Assembly (NCBI GenBank): GCA_015039465.1
Contig: MU130571.1
Coordinates: 1-61,955, forward strand
Direction of reading: 5' to 3'
DNA from: Phlegmacium glaucopus
Taxonomy: Eukaryota; Basidiomycota; Agaricomycetes; Agaricales; Cortinariaceae
DNA length: 61,955 bases
Shown here: in pieces, positions 1-12,510 of the stretch
Layout of the letters: the number at the start of each line of letters is the position of its first letter
Position numbering within the stretch: the stretch's first letter is position 1
Position numbers and translations under genes: made by a program
Notes under the pieces: generated by a model
Databases searched by the model: none
Told to the model about the DNA's origin: nothing
What the model saw: only the letters and a program-made list of their open reading frames with translations

Positions 1-568
1 TTTTGTTGACCAGGAACGCGATTCAGGGCCGCTTCCAAAATAGGTAATCAAATTCAAAGTCCGCTTATTTTCATGATGGCGACTTTTAAGCTTTCTTCTC
101 ACGCTACCAATCAGTATTGGTGCGCGACAACGGACGGCGTTGATCGCTTCCTGTGGCATTTTGGGTAGCATGGAAATAGTTAGAAGGATTTTGACCATTT
201 TGGATCGATCGTAGTCTTCTCCTTAGTGATACCAAAGTTCGGTTCCGAACTGACGCAAGAACCGAGAACCGAAAGAACCGAACCGTCGGTTCGGGTTCAG
301 TTCAGTTCGGTCCGGGAATCTTGGGCTGTCGGTCCGGTTCTCGGTTCTAAGGTATCTAAGATTTTGAGAACCGGGTTCGAACCGGTTCGAACCGAACTTT
401 CTGCCACTATTTTTTTCTAAATTTTATACCAAGAATTGAGTTTATAATTTATAAAATATAAGATATTGTCGTTAGGCGCCCAACCCAATATTTTGGGAGT
501 CGGAGTTTGAAAATTCTCATTCCCTCCCTAGTGCTTAGCTATCACTGACAACATGATGCTTACAACAA

Positions 569-1160
569 ACAACGCCAACAACTCCTTACCGGGGAGTTAT
601 CTTTGGTAAGTTTTGGTAGGTTTCTTATTTTAATGTACTTACTACGACGACACATGTACTACGACAGTACACAGCGGTGACAACAACAGGCACAACCAAC
701 TGAGCAGGCGAAACGCCAACGTTTGGGTCCCCCCAAGATCCAGAAACAGCGGAGAGGTAAGGAGGACATACCAAGAAAATCTCATGTAATCTAGGACAGA
801 CAAATGAGGATACATGAACGAACACGAACGCATGGCCACGAACGAACACGAACACATGACCACAAACGAAAAAACAGCGAATAAACGACGAACGAACACG
901 AACAAATGAGACGGACGACGAACCAGTGAACGAATGACGAATGAACACGAACAGTATGAACGGACGACGAACACGAACAACACCAAGAACCCCAAGAACT
1001 CCCCACCGGGTGAGTTATCTTTTTGGTAAGTTACTTATTTTATTACACCCTGACACTTCAACGCACTACGACAACACACAGCGGATGACAACAACAAGTA
1101 TAACAACAACAAGCACAACGTTGGCGAATACAACGATGGGCAACCTAAGTACCCCTTGGG
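569..1160. repeat. Internal direct duplication in the hAT element
   Basis: The stretch from about 569 (CCAACAACTCCTTACCGGGG, then GTTATCTTTGGTAAGTT) recurs from about 983 (AAGAACTCCCCACCGGGTGA, then GTTATCTTTTTGGTAAGTT). Both copies are followed by related CTACGACA...ACACAGCGG...GACAACAACA sequence and a CCCCCAAG/CCCCTTGG block. The two copies are about 415 bases apart and diverged. Confidence 0.6.
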
Positions 1161-1566
1161 AGGTGTTTTTTGAAATTAAAATTAAATTCTAATTTAATCT
1201 ACGGCAGATAAATGACAACGAACAAACAACAACAAGAAATGAATCGGAACAATGACAACAAGAGACAACGAACAAACAAATGAATGACGAATTAACACAA
1301 ACAAACGACGACGAATGCATGAATGAATGGACAACAAATGAATGAACGGACAACAAATGAATGGACGGATGACGAACAAATGGATGGATGATGAATGAAT
1401 GGACGGATGACAAACGAATGGACGGACGACAAACGAATGAACAACTTGAAACGACCAAAGACCATGAGTAAACGAACATGAACAAACGACGACAACAAAT
1501 GGATGAAGGAATGATGAAGGAATGAAGGAATGACGAATCAATGACGAATGAACATAGACACACCAT
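795..1566. repeat. Low-complexity GAATGA/ACGAAC arrays
   Basis: Two runs (about 795-980 and 1200-1566) consist of degenerate repeats of AACGAACACGAAC and GAATGAATGGACGGATGACAA type. They leave long minus-strand open frames rich in His, Ser, Phe and Val in several registers at once, which marks them as composition artefacts, not genes. Confidence 0.75.
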
Positions 1567-2271
1567 GACAACTGTTTAACACGTCAAAATATCAGGTATG
1601 TTTGAACCTCATGTATTCTGTATGACGGCTACTGAATTTCAATCTACTGGAATAGATATAAGTCGTAAACCTGGAAACTCGACAATGAATGAATGGACGT
1701 CGAATCAATGAACAAGCAACGATGAACGAGGTTTTTTTTTTCTATTTAAATATACTATAACAACAACCACCCAACGACAGCATCCCCTCCTCATAGGGGT
1801 TACTTTTTGTTTTCATTAATGCTAGGAGTGTAGTAGACTAGTATTAGCTTGTTAAATAAAGCAGTTAACAATATAATATAATTTAAAGGTTTTTATCATC
1901 GGTTCAACAGTTCGAACCGGTTCTAGAACCAGACAGAACCGACAGAACCGGTTCTATCGGTTCTGGTTCTGGTTCTGGTTCAGTTCAATGAGGGACCCTT
2001 CGGTTCGGTTCTCGGTTCTTCAAAAAAGGTTGAAGAACCGAACTGAACCGAACTTTGGTAACACTACTTCTCCTGACAGGATCCATCCTTTGGTTTCAAG
2101 CCATTTACGGGCATCAAGGGGGTTAGTAATCGGTCCAGGGCTGCCGCTGATCAATGCATTGATCTCGGAACGTGTTGCCGGGCCACGTTGGGATCCAGCT
2201 GGGGTCTTGTCGCCTGTCGGGATGGCCGACAAGTTTTTACTTGCCCTACCTTTGTCTTTGTCCCTGTCCAT

Positions 2272-2447
2272 AGGGAGAAAGTATGAAGAGAGAATGTTGT
2301 GGGCGGTGTGAAGAGGTTGGTTGGCGAAGGCGGGTGGGTAGATAGATAGCGGAGAAGAGAAGAAATTAAGAGGAAAACTACGATTTAGTGGCTACTTAGT
2401 CCAGGACCCCGGGTGAGGTGGTGGAGGTAAGAGGTCAAGAAGCGTCC
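2272..2447. other. Upstream flank and array breakpoint
   Basis: This purine-rich stretch lies upstream of the minus-strand frame starting at 2271. At about 2447 the sequence switches abruptly to the last part of M1. Other M copies continue here with the end of exon 8 and exon 9, so this is a rearrangement breakpoint. Confidence 0.6.
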
Positions 2448-3954
2448 GAATTCACATTTGTCCCTGGACCCCCTATGTTATATCCATAAAGCCCCACAGG
2501 AAGTGGGTAAGTATGCCCATGCGTTGGATGGTATGGATTATGAGGGACGAAGAGTGGGTTTGTGGTGTACATCAGTGAACCTAGATTGTGATGCGAGTCT
2601 GATGAGCTCCTGTCATGGCTTCCACAGGGGTGTGAAAAAGGATGCTCACATATTGGGCAATATGAAGCGTGATGTGGGAAGTGCCTGTCTGGTAAGCCTA
2701 TAGGTGAGTTTGGTGTGCTCCCGGGGCCTTGAATATGTGCCATCGAGTTATCCACATCATGAGTCACACGATCTGACCGTCTCTGAGACTTGCGCTTGGC
2801 CTTGCGACTCGCTCTCGAAGGTTGAGGCGCATAATATTCTTCCTCTTCCGTCGATCTGTCTTCTGTCTCCTTAAGCAACAGGATAGGGTGCGTAGCCACT
2901 GGCCGTCTCTTTGTTGACCTTGAGAGATTCCTCTTTACCTCGCTTTTAGAGCTCCTTCTCACAGAACCCGTTAACTCATCCTCTTGCGAACTTGCCTCCC
3001 CTACCTTGACATCCTGCACAAAACAATCAGGATGGTGAAGATAAATAGCGTACAACCGGACTCACAGAGATCTTTTCAGGAGTCATTGATGTCAGAGTAA
3101 TGTGGTCAACATAACCCATCTGACTTTCCGGCACAGGATCGTATGGAGAAGGATGTGTGGACTGCTTCTTCCAGCGACGGATGAGGGCGGCAATGATTGC
3201 GAGGAAGACTACTCCCCCAATGACGGCTAATTTGACTCGAAGGCTAATATTAGTGAATGTAGACTAATCGGTCCAGAGAACCTACCTGTAGTATCAGCCA
3301 ACGCAATATTTATATTGTTGCCAGCCTGGATACATATGTGTTCAACGAATATTACTGGAGATATAGAATGGCCATACCTCTCCACCCAAATAATGATCGT
3401 GAGGAACCCGAGTAAACGATGTAATGGGAGCCAAACTAACTGAATGAGCAAACGTGGGATAGGATTAAGAGGTGCGGCTCACACTTGGACATAGTAGACG
3501 GTGGTGCAATTAGTTTCGTAGTCCAACCAGCTAACAGAAAACAACATTAACATTCATCCAGACTAGTTAAGATCACGTGACTTGCATCAAGAAGCTGCAT
3601 TGATAATTATTGGTAGCGATCACAGGATGCCCAAGATATGCAAAGGCTGGTATGGATTGGTAGATTGATCGAAAGAAGATGGTAAGAGAACTCACAGTGG
3701 GTTTTAGAACAGATTCCTAGGATGTGGCCACTAGCTATTGCCATATCGCATGGTAATTCATTCACGCTGTACGACTCCTATACCAGATCAAAACATTCAT
3801 CTTGTGAATGACGACTTCTTTAAAGTTGTAGGCGTACCCTTATAGATATTGGAAGATAGGCCGGCACCTGAGCGGAGACTGGGACATAATAGCTTGAAAG
3901 TAAAATAGTCACTAGTAGGATGCCAGTGTGAATGATTTCGCGAGTTCTTTGCAT
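2448..3954 (-). pseudogene. M1: truncated membrane protein gene of the M family
   Basis: The start (ATG at 3954) encodes a good signal peptide, MQRTREIIHTGILLVTILLS, ending VSAQ as in M7, and the nine-exon layout of M7 can be followed. Two defects make it a pseudogene. Exon 7 begins CCTTCGAGTCAAATTAG where M2 and M6 have CCTTCGA-(7 bases)-AAATTAG; the 4-base net loss shifts the frame into a stop just before the membrane helix. The last about 35 codons of exon 8 and all of exon 9 are missing, replaced by unrelated sequence at 2447. The third intron has a GC donor (GCAAGT). The polar tail of exon 8, including CPICEHPFSHP, is still open. Confidence 0.8.
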
Positions 3955-4415
3955 GCCATCCATGAGATTCTGGGCTAGTTCCTTTAAGCAGGGACTATCA
4001 TTGGGCCTTTATCCGCCCTTATATATGTTGTAGGATCACGGATCCTAGTATATGCTGACAGTTTGGCAGTGTGGCACACCCTGTTGCCACTTCCACGAGT
4101 CCCGGGCCCTGCTCATGCTTGCAACGGGCGTTTACTGTCATTGTCAAGTTACGTACGTGTCTACAGATCATTTTGGTCAATTTTGGGTCAACCAGCATCG
4201 AGCTGCCAGTGCCTCGCACCCCCATGTTATCCAAACCCACGGATAATTGGCACTTCTTCACACACCTTTCTACAAACTTATTCAGTTCTCTGTACTAATA
4301 CATCCATCTTTACAAACTCATTCACGCCTCTGTACCAATACGTCCTACACATACTTCATCCCTCTTACCAAAGCTCACTTAAGTTATCCAGACATCACGT
4401 ATGAGTTTTTGAGTT
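3955..4415. other. Gene-free spacer between M1 and S1
   Basis: The first bases are the promoter side of M1. Conservation with the upstream flanks of M2, M5, M6 and M7 (GTTTATGTA about 40 bases upstream of the start codon) is lost here. I see no exon structure, repeat or RNA gene in the remainder. Confidence 0.5.
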
Positions 4416-5510
4416 TTACAGGTATACTGCGAGCACGGCAACAGGGCAACCCGTGGATGTCAGAGGCCGGATCCGCCATCCGGATAGAAATTGCACCCAG
4501 GCAATTAATTTCAGGGTCCTGGACCCCTGGTTGCCTCCAGTGCACCAATTACCGAAACTATTTTGAACAGTGACCAGATTTATTCGTACAATGCCCAGTG
4601 TAGTTAACTTCGACTCTTGGACCATCCAGAGCGGCCTGGCTTGCCAACCACATTATTGTACCCTGCGCGTGTCGTGTCCCTCATCTCTGATGGTTCGGGA
4701 AGCCCCAGGGCAATAAGTGGCGTCATTCATGTCATTGAGACCGTGTTGGTATAGGCGACGACTGGTTTGAGTGGGCGATTGCCTTCGGCACAGCAGATCC
4801 GAGTTCTGTCAGATCAAGTATCGAACAGATATCTTACGATACTATGGTGGGAGCTCACTTATCCGCATATCTCCTTTAACGCCATGACTTTCATTTTAAA
4901 GTTGATCCAGGGACGTGCAGTTGTAGGTGGATCGTGCTCCAATCGACTGGAAGCTTTCTGATTGGATTCCTAGCGCTCTGTAGATAATGCCTGTTAGCTT
5001 CGAGAGTGGAATGAAATGTGGCGGACAGACGCTTGGACTTTTGGTTCGATGGGCAGTTGAGTTTAAAATAAAATTGCTTTCGCAGCGCGAAGTCCGAGAT
5101 CTGAGGACTATTACTAAGGAGCCGACCGGCTAAACCCACACGAGTAGATGCCAACTATGCCAATACTGAGAACTCGTAACATTGGTCCCGGAGGCGGGGC
5201 TGGGTGGATAGGACAGTAGTAAACACACTGAAATCAAGCAAGAAACGTTGACATAACATCCGAATAGCTTGATATATAATTCCCAGTGATATGCTTAACC
5301 CGGTTCTGACTGTTGAGAAATGGGCTAGCTTCGTAGTTCAATGAGGGTGCACGGGGCTGGAACGATACACCATGATGTTTTTTTTGTGAGTCTATTAATA
5401 ATAACAACGATGAAGTTACCTGAACGAAATATTGAAGGATCAGGTTGAAGAAGCGTGAGAACGCGAGTCTGGTGTACATTACAGTGCCTTGCATATTGTT
5501 TTGCATAAGC
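4416..5510 (-). pseudogene. S1: decayed small secreted-protein-like gene
   Basis: The block is collinear with S2 and S3. It keeps the HHGVSFQP segment after the signal region, the TTGCTTGATTTCAG acceptor, and the downstream stretch ending in the reverse complement of CCAGATTTATTCGTACAATG, a sequence present in all three copies. The signal peptide seen in S2 (MLIIPSLAVVYFFAQ) is not intact, the donor of the first intron (GCAGGT in S2) is lost, and no spliced frame survives. The family is not recognised. Confidence 0.5.
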
Positions 5511-5599
5511 TGTTTGATGTGACTTCAGAGTCACTCTCCCACGGCAACTCAAAACCCTGGGTCGGGTTTCTTCTGAGTCTTGACTAACCCTTCATGGCT

Positions 5600-7596
5600 C
5601 CAGACTCTGTAGGAATGGTCAGATGACGAACTGCTAAGCTATCTCTGCTCAAAGGCTCTCACAATCCCCCCCACACGAGATCACGACCCTTCTGCTCCTT
5701 TCGTCTATGTCAGAACAGAAGATGGGGTCATCACCATGTTACCACATGGATATCGCCTTCCTCTGATGTTCATCGCCAAGTATCAATGGGAAATAACTAC
5801 TGTCAACGCTGGGAAGCAGATGAAATTCTTCATTTAATCCGGACTTTGTCATGTTTTATTCTCGAAAGCGCGCACTAGAACTGAGAGTAGTGGCATGGAG
5901 AATGGCTGGCAATGTGTCATGTTCGACCGACTTTTGACTAGGTTCTATAAGAACCGGCCAGTTGGTTCGCCAGCAAAATCGGAATCTTTCTTGTCCCACC
6001 TTAGTTCTAAAGAGTGTGAGCGAGATATCCTCAAACACGGTTAGTCCATCCTCCCCATCTTTCATTTTTTTTAAAATAAAAGAATTGCATAATTCCAGAT
6101 TGGCGTCAAAAGGTTCTGGTAGTTCTTCAATTTCAATCTTCACGTCACCTAATCTAACATTGCATCAACCGCAATACCCTGTCATTATCCACCCCTCGTC
6201 TTCAAACTCATCCACTTCCTCACCCATCGCGCAAAATAATGGTTCCATTGCGAATGCTCCCAATGTTATACCTCTTCCATCGACGTCTTCGTCACAGGTA
6301 AGCTTATATATCCCCCGATTTTGCTTTTGTTTTACTTTCTACGCGATCGCTGACATGATCTCTCTAAAGGAAAGATCGATATCACTTTAACCCAAATTCA
6401 ACCTCCATTTCATCTACTCATTCTCCGTTCCTGTCTCATGTGACTGAAAGAAAAGGTGGAGAGGCTGTCACCAAAAGCGTTGTTGATTCTAGCGTTGTCT
6501 ATCCAAATTCGGAAATCAAGGATGAGGCCTGAGGTTTCGAGTTTTACGGATATGCTACGGGCACCACCGCAAGTCAACCAGGCTTCTCAGAAAGAAGAAG
6601 ACAAAGGGAACGAAGGGAAATGGGAAGAAAAAGATGAAGGTAAAGACTGTGAAGGAGAAGAGGGATGTTAATGACTCGGACAAGAAGTCTTTTGGTATAC
6701 CAGATTCGAGGCCATCGTCGTCGCCGTCATTCAAAGCGCCACGGCCCGTTCCTGCTTCGAATAGTACCACGAACAATTACGGCGACGACGACGATGGGAG
6801 GACGAACAAGACGAGATGACGACTACTAGTAATCCTGTTCCTGCTGCTACCCCCGATATGCCTCCTGGTCCACCTCATAGTCAAGTTCCGAATCTAAATG
6901 TCATGTATGCGAAAGCACTTCAATTCGAACGTCTTGTCATTATGGCGGATCCCACAAGCGTGCTAATGGGCAATTCTTTAGATGTTGCCTGTTTTCCTGG
7001 TCATCATCATCTTCATTGTCCTCCTTATCCTCTTCTCCAACTCCATCGGCTTCAGCCACTCTGTATGGTCCATCGGTATCTATGATCGATAGCGTTGCTG
7101 TTGCTCTTGGTACTGACGGTGAACAGGATTTTGATGGGGTTGAGGGTGGGGATTCGGGCAGGGTGGTGCAGGTGGAAATTCGAGCAATCATTTGGATTTT
7201 GTCGGAAGAGAATCGGAAGCGAAGGAGAAAGAGGGTGAGGATTGTCATTTGGATGTTGAGATGATGGGGGTTTCTGAGCTTGGTGTTATGTTTGGTTATG
7301 TCGACGCTGTGGTTGGAGTTGACGCTCTGGTTGTGTTCAGGGATGTATCTGTGCAGACGGATGAACTTACTCACGCATATCGTCTGGCTGTTATATCTAC
7401 CACCATACCTGTGCAGACTGATGATGTCAACTCTGCCACTCTACCACCTGCAACAGACGAACTCTCGAATGAGAACAATCTTGGGAATATCACACCTTCA
7501 ACAACACCCCTAGAATCGCAAAATGACGAAACCTTCCATCAACTCATGAATACTACTAGTCTTTCAATTTCAACCCTCGCTGACAGGCTTATGTAG
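5600..7596 (+). pseudogene. P1: broken coiled-coil/Ser-rich protein gene of the P family
   Basis: Recognisable modules in order: an N-terminal domain with RTEDGVITMLPHG (about 5708-5750); an exon rich in Ser/Pro (about 6095-6297) followed by a good GTAAGC donor; a region with SSFTDMLRA; an acidic run (NNYGDDDDGR); a conserved SQVPNLNVMYAKAL segment; and a C-terminal part with RDVSVQTDE, ending TAG at 7596. Compared with P2 and P3 there is one extra A in the stretch CATTTAATCCGG (about 5838), which shifts the frame, and the coiled-coil exon seen in P2 and P3 is mostly missing. Function is unknown. It is convergent with M2, about 270 bases apart. Confidence 0.6.
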
Positions 7597-7868
7597 AGCT
7601 TTTGTTAGGATACCGTACATTTTTAGCACGACGGAGAAGGGTGGCTGCGCACGAATATGACTCTGGCACATGACGTTAAATACGTCGGGCTTTTAAAAGA
7701 GCGAATGTTGAAGATAGCGCTCACTATATATGTACAGCCACAAACGAAGCTTCCGATCCAAGTAGTATATCACTACTGTCTGGGGTAACTGAAAGCTAAA
7801 TACCAGTCTAGTTCTACATAGAATTCTTTCATTGCGTCACCGGTAAGTAACGCATTTCACATGCATGC

Positions 7869-9577
7869 TCAACGTAAGCACACTTCGTAGCCCTCGCTCT
7901 CGTCTTTGTCTAGTGTTCGCTGGGTACGAGTACGAGGAGCGCCTGTGGGATTAAGAGTCAACCACTGTCGTCAGCCCCATAAACGTGTAAATCACTTACG
8001 ATAACCATTATTCACGGAACTGTTATTACCAATACCTGAAATAGTCATATGAGTGATATTACCCACTCCCGAATTCACATTTGTCCCTGGACCCCCCATG
8101 TTATATCCATAAAGCCCCACAGGAAGTGGGTAAGTATGCCCATGCGTTGGATGGTATGGATTATGAGGGACGAAGAGTGGGTTTGTGGTGTACATCGGTG
8201 AACCTAAATTGTTATGCGAGTCTGATGAGTTCCTGTCATGGCTTCCACAAGGGTGTGAAAAAGGACGCTCACATATTGGACAATATGAAGCGTGATGTGG
8301 GAAGTGCCCGTCTGGTAAGCCTATAGGTGAGTTTGATGCGCTGCCGAGGCCTTGAATATGTGCCATCGAGTTATCCACATCATGAGTCACACGATCTGAC
8401 CGTCTCTGAGACTTGCGCTTGGCCTTGCGACTCGCTCTCGAAGGTTGAGGCGCATAATATTCTTCCTCTTCCGTCGATCTGTCTTCTGTCTCCTTAAGCA
8501 ACAGGATAGGGTGCATAGCCACTGGCCGTCTCTTTGTTGACCTTGAGGGATTCTTCTTTACCCCTCTTTTAGAGCTCCTTCTCACAGAGCCCGTTAATTC
8601 ATCCTCTTGCGAACATGCCTCCCCTACCTTGACATCCTGCACAAAACAATCAGGATGGTGAAAATAAATAGGGTACAACCGGACTCACAGAGATCTTTTC
8701 AGGAGTCATTGATGTCGGAATAATGGGATCAACATAACCTATCTGAGCTTCTGGAGATGCAACAGGATCGTATGGATAAGGATATGTGGAGTGCTTCTTC
8801 CAGCGACGGAGGATGAGGGTGGAAATGATTGCGAGGAAGACTACTCCCCCAATGACGGCTAATTTGGCACAGTCGAAGGCTAATATCAGTGAATGTAGAC
8901 TAATTTGTCAATAGAACATACCTGCAGTCTTATCCAAGGCGATGTTTTTGTTGTTGTCAGCCTGAATAGATAGTATGTGTTCAACGAATATTGCTGGAGA
9001 TATAGATAGCAATACCTCTCTATCCAAATAATGATCGTGAGGAACCCAAGTGAACGATGTAATGGGAGCCGAACTAAATGAATGAGGAAACGTGGGACAG
9101 GATTAAGAGGTGCGGCTCACACTTGGACATAGTAGACGGTGTTGCAATTAGTTTTGTAGTCCAACCAACTAACAGAAAACAATGTCAAAAATGATTCGCG
9201 GAGTAACAATATCACGTGACCCACACCACGAAGCCACAGTGATAATTATTGGTTACGGTATGCATTAGAGCATGATACGCAACGGCCGCTGGGATGATTG
9301 GTGGATTGATTGAAAGGAGATTGTAAGGAAACTCACAGTGGTTTTGAGAACAGACTCCTCGGATAGGTATTGCCATATCGCATGGTAATTCATTCAAGCT
9401 ATTGTACGACGTCGACTATACCAAGTCAAAACATTCATCTTGCCAATGAGGAAGTCGCAGGCGTACCCTTATGAATATTGGAATATATGCCGGTGCTTGA
9501 ATAGACAATGGAACATAATAGCCTGAGGGAAAGTTAGTTACTAGTAGAATGACAATGATTGCAAGAGTTCTTTGCAT
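7869..9577 (-). CDS. M2: intact single-pass membrane protein, receptor-like, unknown function
   Basis: Spliced by hand into nine exons: 9467-9577, 9337-9415, 9225-9288, 9121-9168, 9016-9073, 8922-8961, 8689-8879, 8000-8636, 7869-7942. All eight introns are GT-AG and phases agree, giving 433 residues. The N-terminus MQRTLAIIVILLVTNFPSGY is a signal peptide. The ectodomain (about 28-130) contains SYNSLNELPC, YHCGF and TNC, resembling the YNSL-x-Q-x-PC/NC-x-x-VY pattern of a large, functionally unknown mushroom family of type I membrane proteins. A helix (IGGVVFLAIISTLIL) followed by RRWKK anchors it; the 280-residue tail is Ser/Pro-rich with a basic cluster (SRKAKRKSQRRSDR) and CPICERPF. The final small exon ends EVCLR-stop. 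The start codon is shared by all seven copies. Confidence 0.85.
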
Positions 9578-11854
9578 GTCAAGGTGTTGGGATCAGAAGA
9601 CGATGTTGCTTTTGAATTTATGTACGACAGATCAAGGGATGGGAGAAAATAAGTGTACCGGACATGTCCGGTGAAGGGATTTGATGCCTACTGTAGTGTC
9701 TATGATAATGTAAGGTCTCTGATGATCTATAGATAGATTATACGTGTAAAGTTCCATAGAGAAGTTCTAAAATTTTACGTCTAAATTCCTATATATAAAC
9801 ACAACTTGAAGCCACATCGTTCCAACCCCTTGGCATGTAAAGCAATCTCGCAATTACTGTCAAATTATTGTCATCTTATCTACTAGTAACTATTTTGCAA
9901 TCTCCGTAGGTATCGGCATATTTTCCAGTATCTATAAGGGTATGCCTGAGACGATCCATAACGCATAACGAGACTACAAAGTATTTGAGAAAAATAGATT
10001 CCACGGGTTTCTAGGCAACCAAGCAAACCAAGCAAAAACCAGTTGAAACCTGGAAGGTACAGAAACCTGAGAAACCTGAGAAACCTACAAAATTATGTCT
10101 ATATAATATCATCTATGTATACAGTGTCCAGGCATTAGTGTTTCTGGGGTGTGTGACTACAGTTCCGCGCGGGCCTAGTTCTATATCTTGATAATTCTAT
10201 TGACCGTGCGATCAATTCCTAAAGCGCTATTTTGGCGCTATTAAGCAGCACAGCCTGCTACCTAGATACCTCATTTGAGATGCTTTTTTTTTTCTTTCAA
10301 AAAGTCGAAATTACTGAGCCTCTTTGTTGATGAATTGAAATTTCGCTAACTTGAGCCTGCAGCACAGGCGGTCCGCGGCCGGGCAGGGTTGGGGCAGGGC
10401 TTGTTGGAATGGCGGATTCTGTGTGCGAGCTGCAAGGAGCACGGACCAGCGGATATTCCTAATCGGTTACTAAGTATATAAGGCTCATGTTGTATTGTAG
10501 TAAAGGCATCCGTTTGCAATGAGTTAACGCTACTTACTCTGCCAAACGGTTAGATTGTGGTCTATGAACAGTACGACCCTTATTTCTACAGGGCTTTGGC
10601 AGGGGCTTGTACAGGCTTATACCCATCAAGAATGGTCACTATTTGACAGCGCAGTACAGCCATCAGAAATACACATCTCGACGGGTGAAGGTATGCATCT
10701 TGTGGCGACCCATTCGTGAGTTTCTATTTGTGGTCGCGGTTCCTGGATTTCCATCGGGTGGCAACTCAGTACTCCGTAACTGTCTTCTTGGCAAGCAAAC
10801 AACAATAATATAGCCGAAATGTCAAGTACCTGGGGCTGTTGGTATTACCACCGATTGGGCGCCACGAAAAAATGACGACGATAGAAGGGAAAGAATTCAA
10901 CCAGTGCAGTACCACTAGGCTGAAATTAACCCAATAGATAAACATTCATATTATTGCAAAGCTGCATCATAAGCGCATAAGCGATGATAGATTCCGGATC
11001 TTGGTTTCCGGTTTCGGGAAAACTCAGAAACAGACGGCTCTCGTCTTGTTATTTTTGTGACTTGTTATTTATAAGAGATTTGATTAGTCTTTGACTCACA
11101 GCCGTAGTAAGGCTATCTGTGGCGAGTAAGAGTACTTCTAATCCTAGAAGCCACTCCTATTCGTTGACAGGTTGACAACGTGTAAAATCGCAGAGAAAGG
11201 CATAATCTGAATAAAGATGGATATCCAAGTTAGAATCTAAGACTCTAACGTCGTTCGATACCTCGCTGAGATCAGGATCCATCTGCGAGATGAAAACGTC
11301 CGATATGGTCCATGGATTGGTGAAGGGATGATTAGAACGAAACCTCACTACACATCCAAAGGGAAAAACACTGCCCTAATGTCAATCAAAATCAAAACAA
11401 AAATGACTCGGACAAGACTCGGATATAAAGGTATACAAACCTTAGATATATCCACAACCTGTACTGTCACAACAACAACCTTTTCCACAATCCTCGCTCA
11501 TGCTACTGAGGAAGCAGGAAATGAAGGAGGTGACGATATGGTGAGGACTCCACTAACCAAGATCAACCCAAACACCTCTCCAAATCCCTCTCCGTGACCT
11601 TTTTGACTTTGACAATGCATTTAGGATGAATTTGTGGAAGGACTTGATGGTGCGCAATCTCGCAAATGACATGGAATTTCATAAATTGGTTTGACGGTGA
11701 GCAGTGGTGTTGATGAACGCAATGAAGGTGGTATAACTCAAGCTTACATGTAGGATTTGAAATAGACCGATGAAAATTTCGATGCTCAGTACCTTATCGA
11801 TTCAGGCTTCATGTATCTCTTATATACAGCAATACCACAACCATAATTTGTGGT
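9578..11854. other. Long intergenic stretch with decayed fragments
   Basis: No convincing gene. The first about 45 bases match the promoter side of M5, M6 and M7. The segment 9740-9790 shares AGTTCCATAGAGAAGT with the flank of M7 (about 51172). The segment 10655-10735 (CATCAGAAATACACATCTCG...GTGAGTTTCTA) recurs diverged at 45868-45955. A short piece near 11400-11445 (ATGACTCGGACAAGACTCGG...GGTATACAA) resembles part of the P family. Around 10070-10095 there is a short GAGAAACCT tandem run. Confidence 0.45.
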
Positions 11855-12125
11855 GTGTATCCACGATTCGTGGATTTCGTGGATGCCATGGGTTTCAACA
11901 ACACTGCCACAACTACCTGTATCTTTTGTCAAAATGTCCAACTTGAAGACGAGGAGGCTTACTTCGAACGACAGCTTCAGTGGACCAAGAGTCAATATTT
12001 GTTAGCCCTAAATGCTTCCCCATTTTCGTCTCTCCAAGGTCAGAAATCGAGTACGAGTGTTCGAGGTATACTACGAGCACGACGACAGGTCAGCCAGGGA
12101 TCTCGGAGGCCGGATCCGCTATCCA
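11855..12125 (+). repeat. Dispersed fragment with a CIFCQ motif
   Basis: This piece (CCTGTATCTTTTGTCAAAAT, then GTCCAACTTGAAGACGAGG, then a segment ending GCTTCCCCATTTTCGTCTC) recurs on the minus strand at about 31600-31720 and on the plus strand at 48880-49010. Where readable it encodes T-C-I-F-C-Q. The copies continue into P-family sequence (GTGACTGAAAGA...GGTGGAGAG), so it may be a middle exon of P or a fragment that travels with it. Confidence 0.45.
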
Positions 12126-12510
12126 GATACTTAACATGGACATTGCAATGTGCACCACACGGTTCGGAGGTAATTGTCGACTTTTGGGATATATGAGGAT
12201 ATATGCTATCAGACGGTTGTCCCGAACCCCTGAATGCCCCAATATCGTACTGACCCTTTGAAAGCAGCACGCACCGAGTACCGAACTATTCACGAACATT
12301 TCAAATAATAACCAGGTTTATTTCTACAACGCCCACAGTGCAGTTGACCTCGACTTCCGAACTCACGGCGACGGAGGCGGCGACCATCCAGAGCGCTCTG
12401 TTTGCCAACCACAATTATTGTACCATGCGTGTCGTGTGAATCATAACCCTCAGGTCCCATGGTCCGGGAACACTGGGACCATCCCCTGCGGAATAAGCGC
12501 CAGCAGTGGT

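Larger units (their letters stand above)
224..2066. mobile_element. Non-autonomous hAT-type DNA transposon
   Basis: The element begins TAGTGATACCAAAGTTCGG and ends with the near-complement CCGAACTTTGGTAACACTA. It is flanked on both sides by the identical octamer CTTCTCCT (216-223 and 2067-2074), the 8-base target duplication expected of hAT elements, and TAGTG ends are typical of that superfamily. Both subterminal regions (about 235-410 and 1905-2050) are packed with GGTTCGGTTC/GAACCGAACC motifs, a likely transposase-binding architecture. The 1.84-kb interior has no transposase frame, only simple repeats and an internal direct duplication. It must have been moved by an enzyme encoded elsewhere; the hAT at 51778-56308 shares TAGTGAT ends but different subterminal motifs. 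Confidence 0.88.
1..2271 (-). pseudogene. Unrecognised gene split by a hAT element
   Basis: On the minus strand an ATG at 2271 opens a frame that runs to 2067. If bases 224-2066 and one copy of the flanking 8-base duplication are removed, the same frame continues without a stop from 223 to the left window edge, giving about 140 residues in all. The N-terminus is basic and Ser/Pro-rich (MDRDKDKGRASKNLS); the middle contains ARKWLETKGW and the part beyond the insertion contains KILLTISMLPKMPQEAINAV. This layout loosely resembles hypothetical proteins that accompany retrotransposons in mushroom genomes, but I do not recognise the family. The exact re-opening of the frame across the insertion shows that the transposon landed in coding sequence. 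The gene is partial at the window edge. Confidence 0.6.

Noticed and set aside
625..1571. Overlapping minus-strand frames rich in His, Ser, Phe and Val
   Set aside because: Low-complexity GAATGA/ACGAAC repeats inside a non-autonomous hAT element keep several frames open by composition alone.
2458..2703. Plus-strand frame of 81 residues repeated at 8081, 26950, 41509, 43476 and 49567
   Set aside because: It is the antisense of M exon 8; it recurs only because M recurs, and it has no independent start or codon signal.
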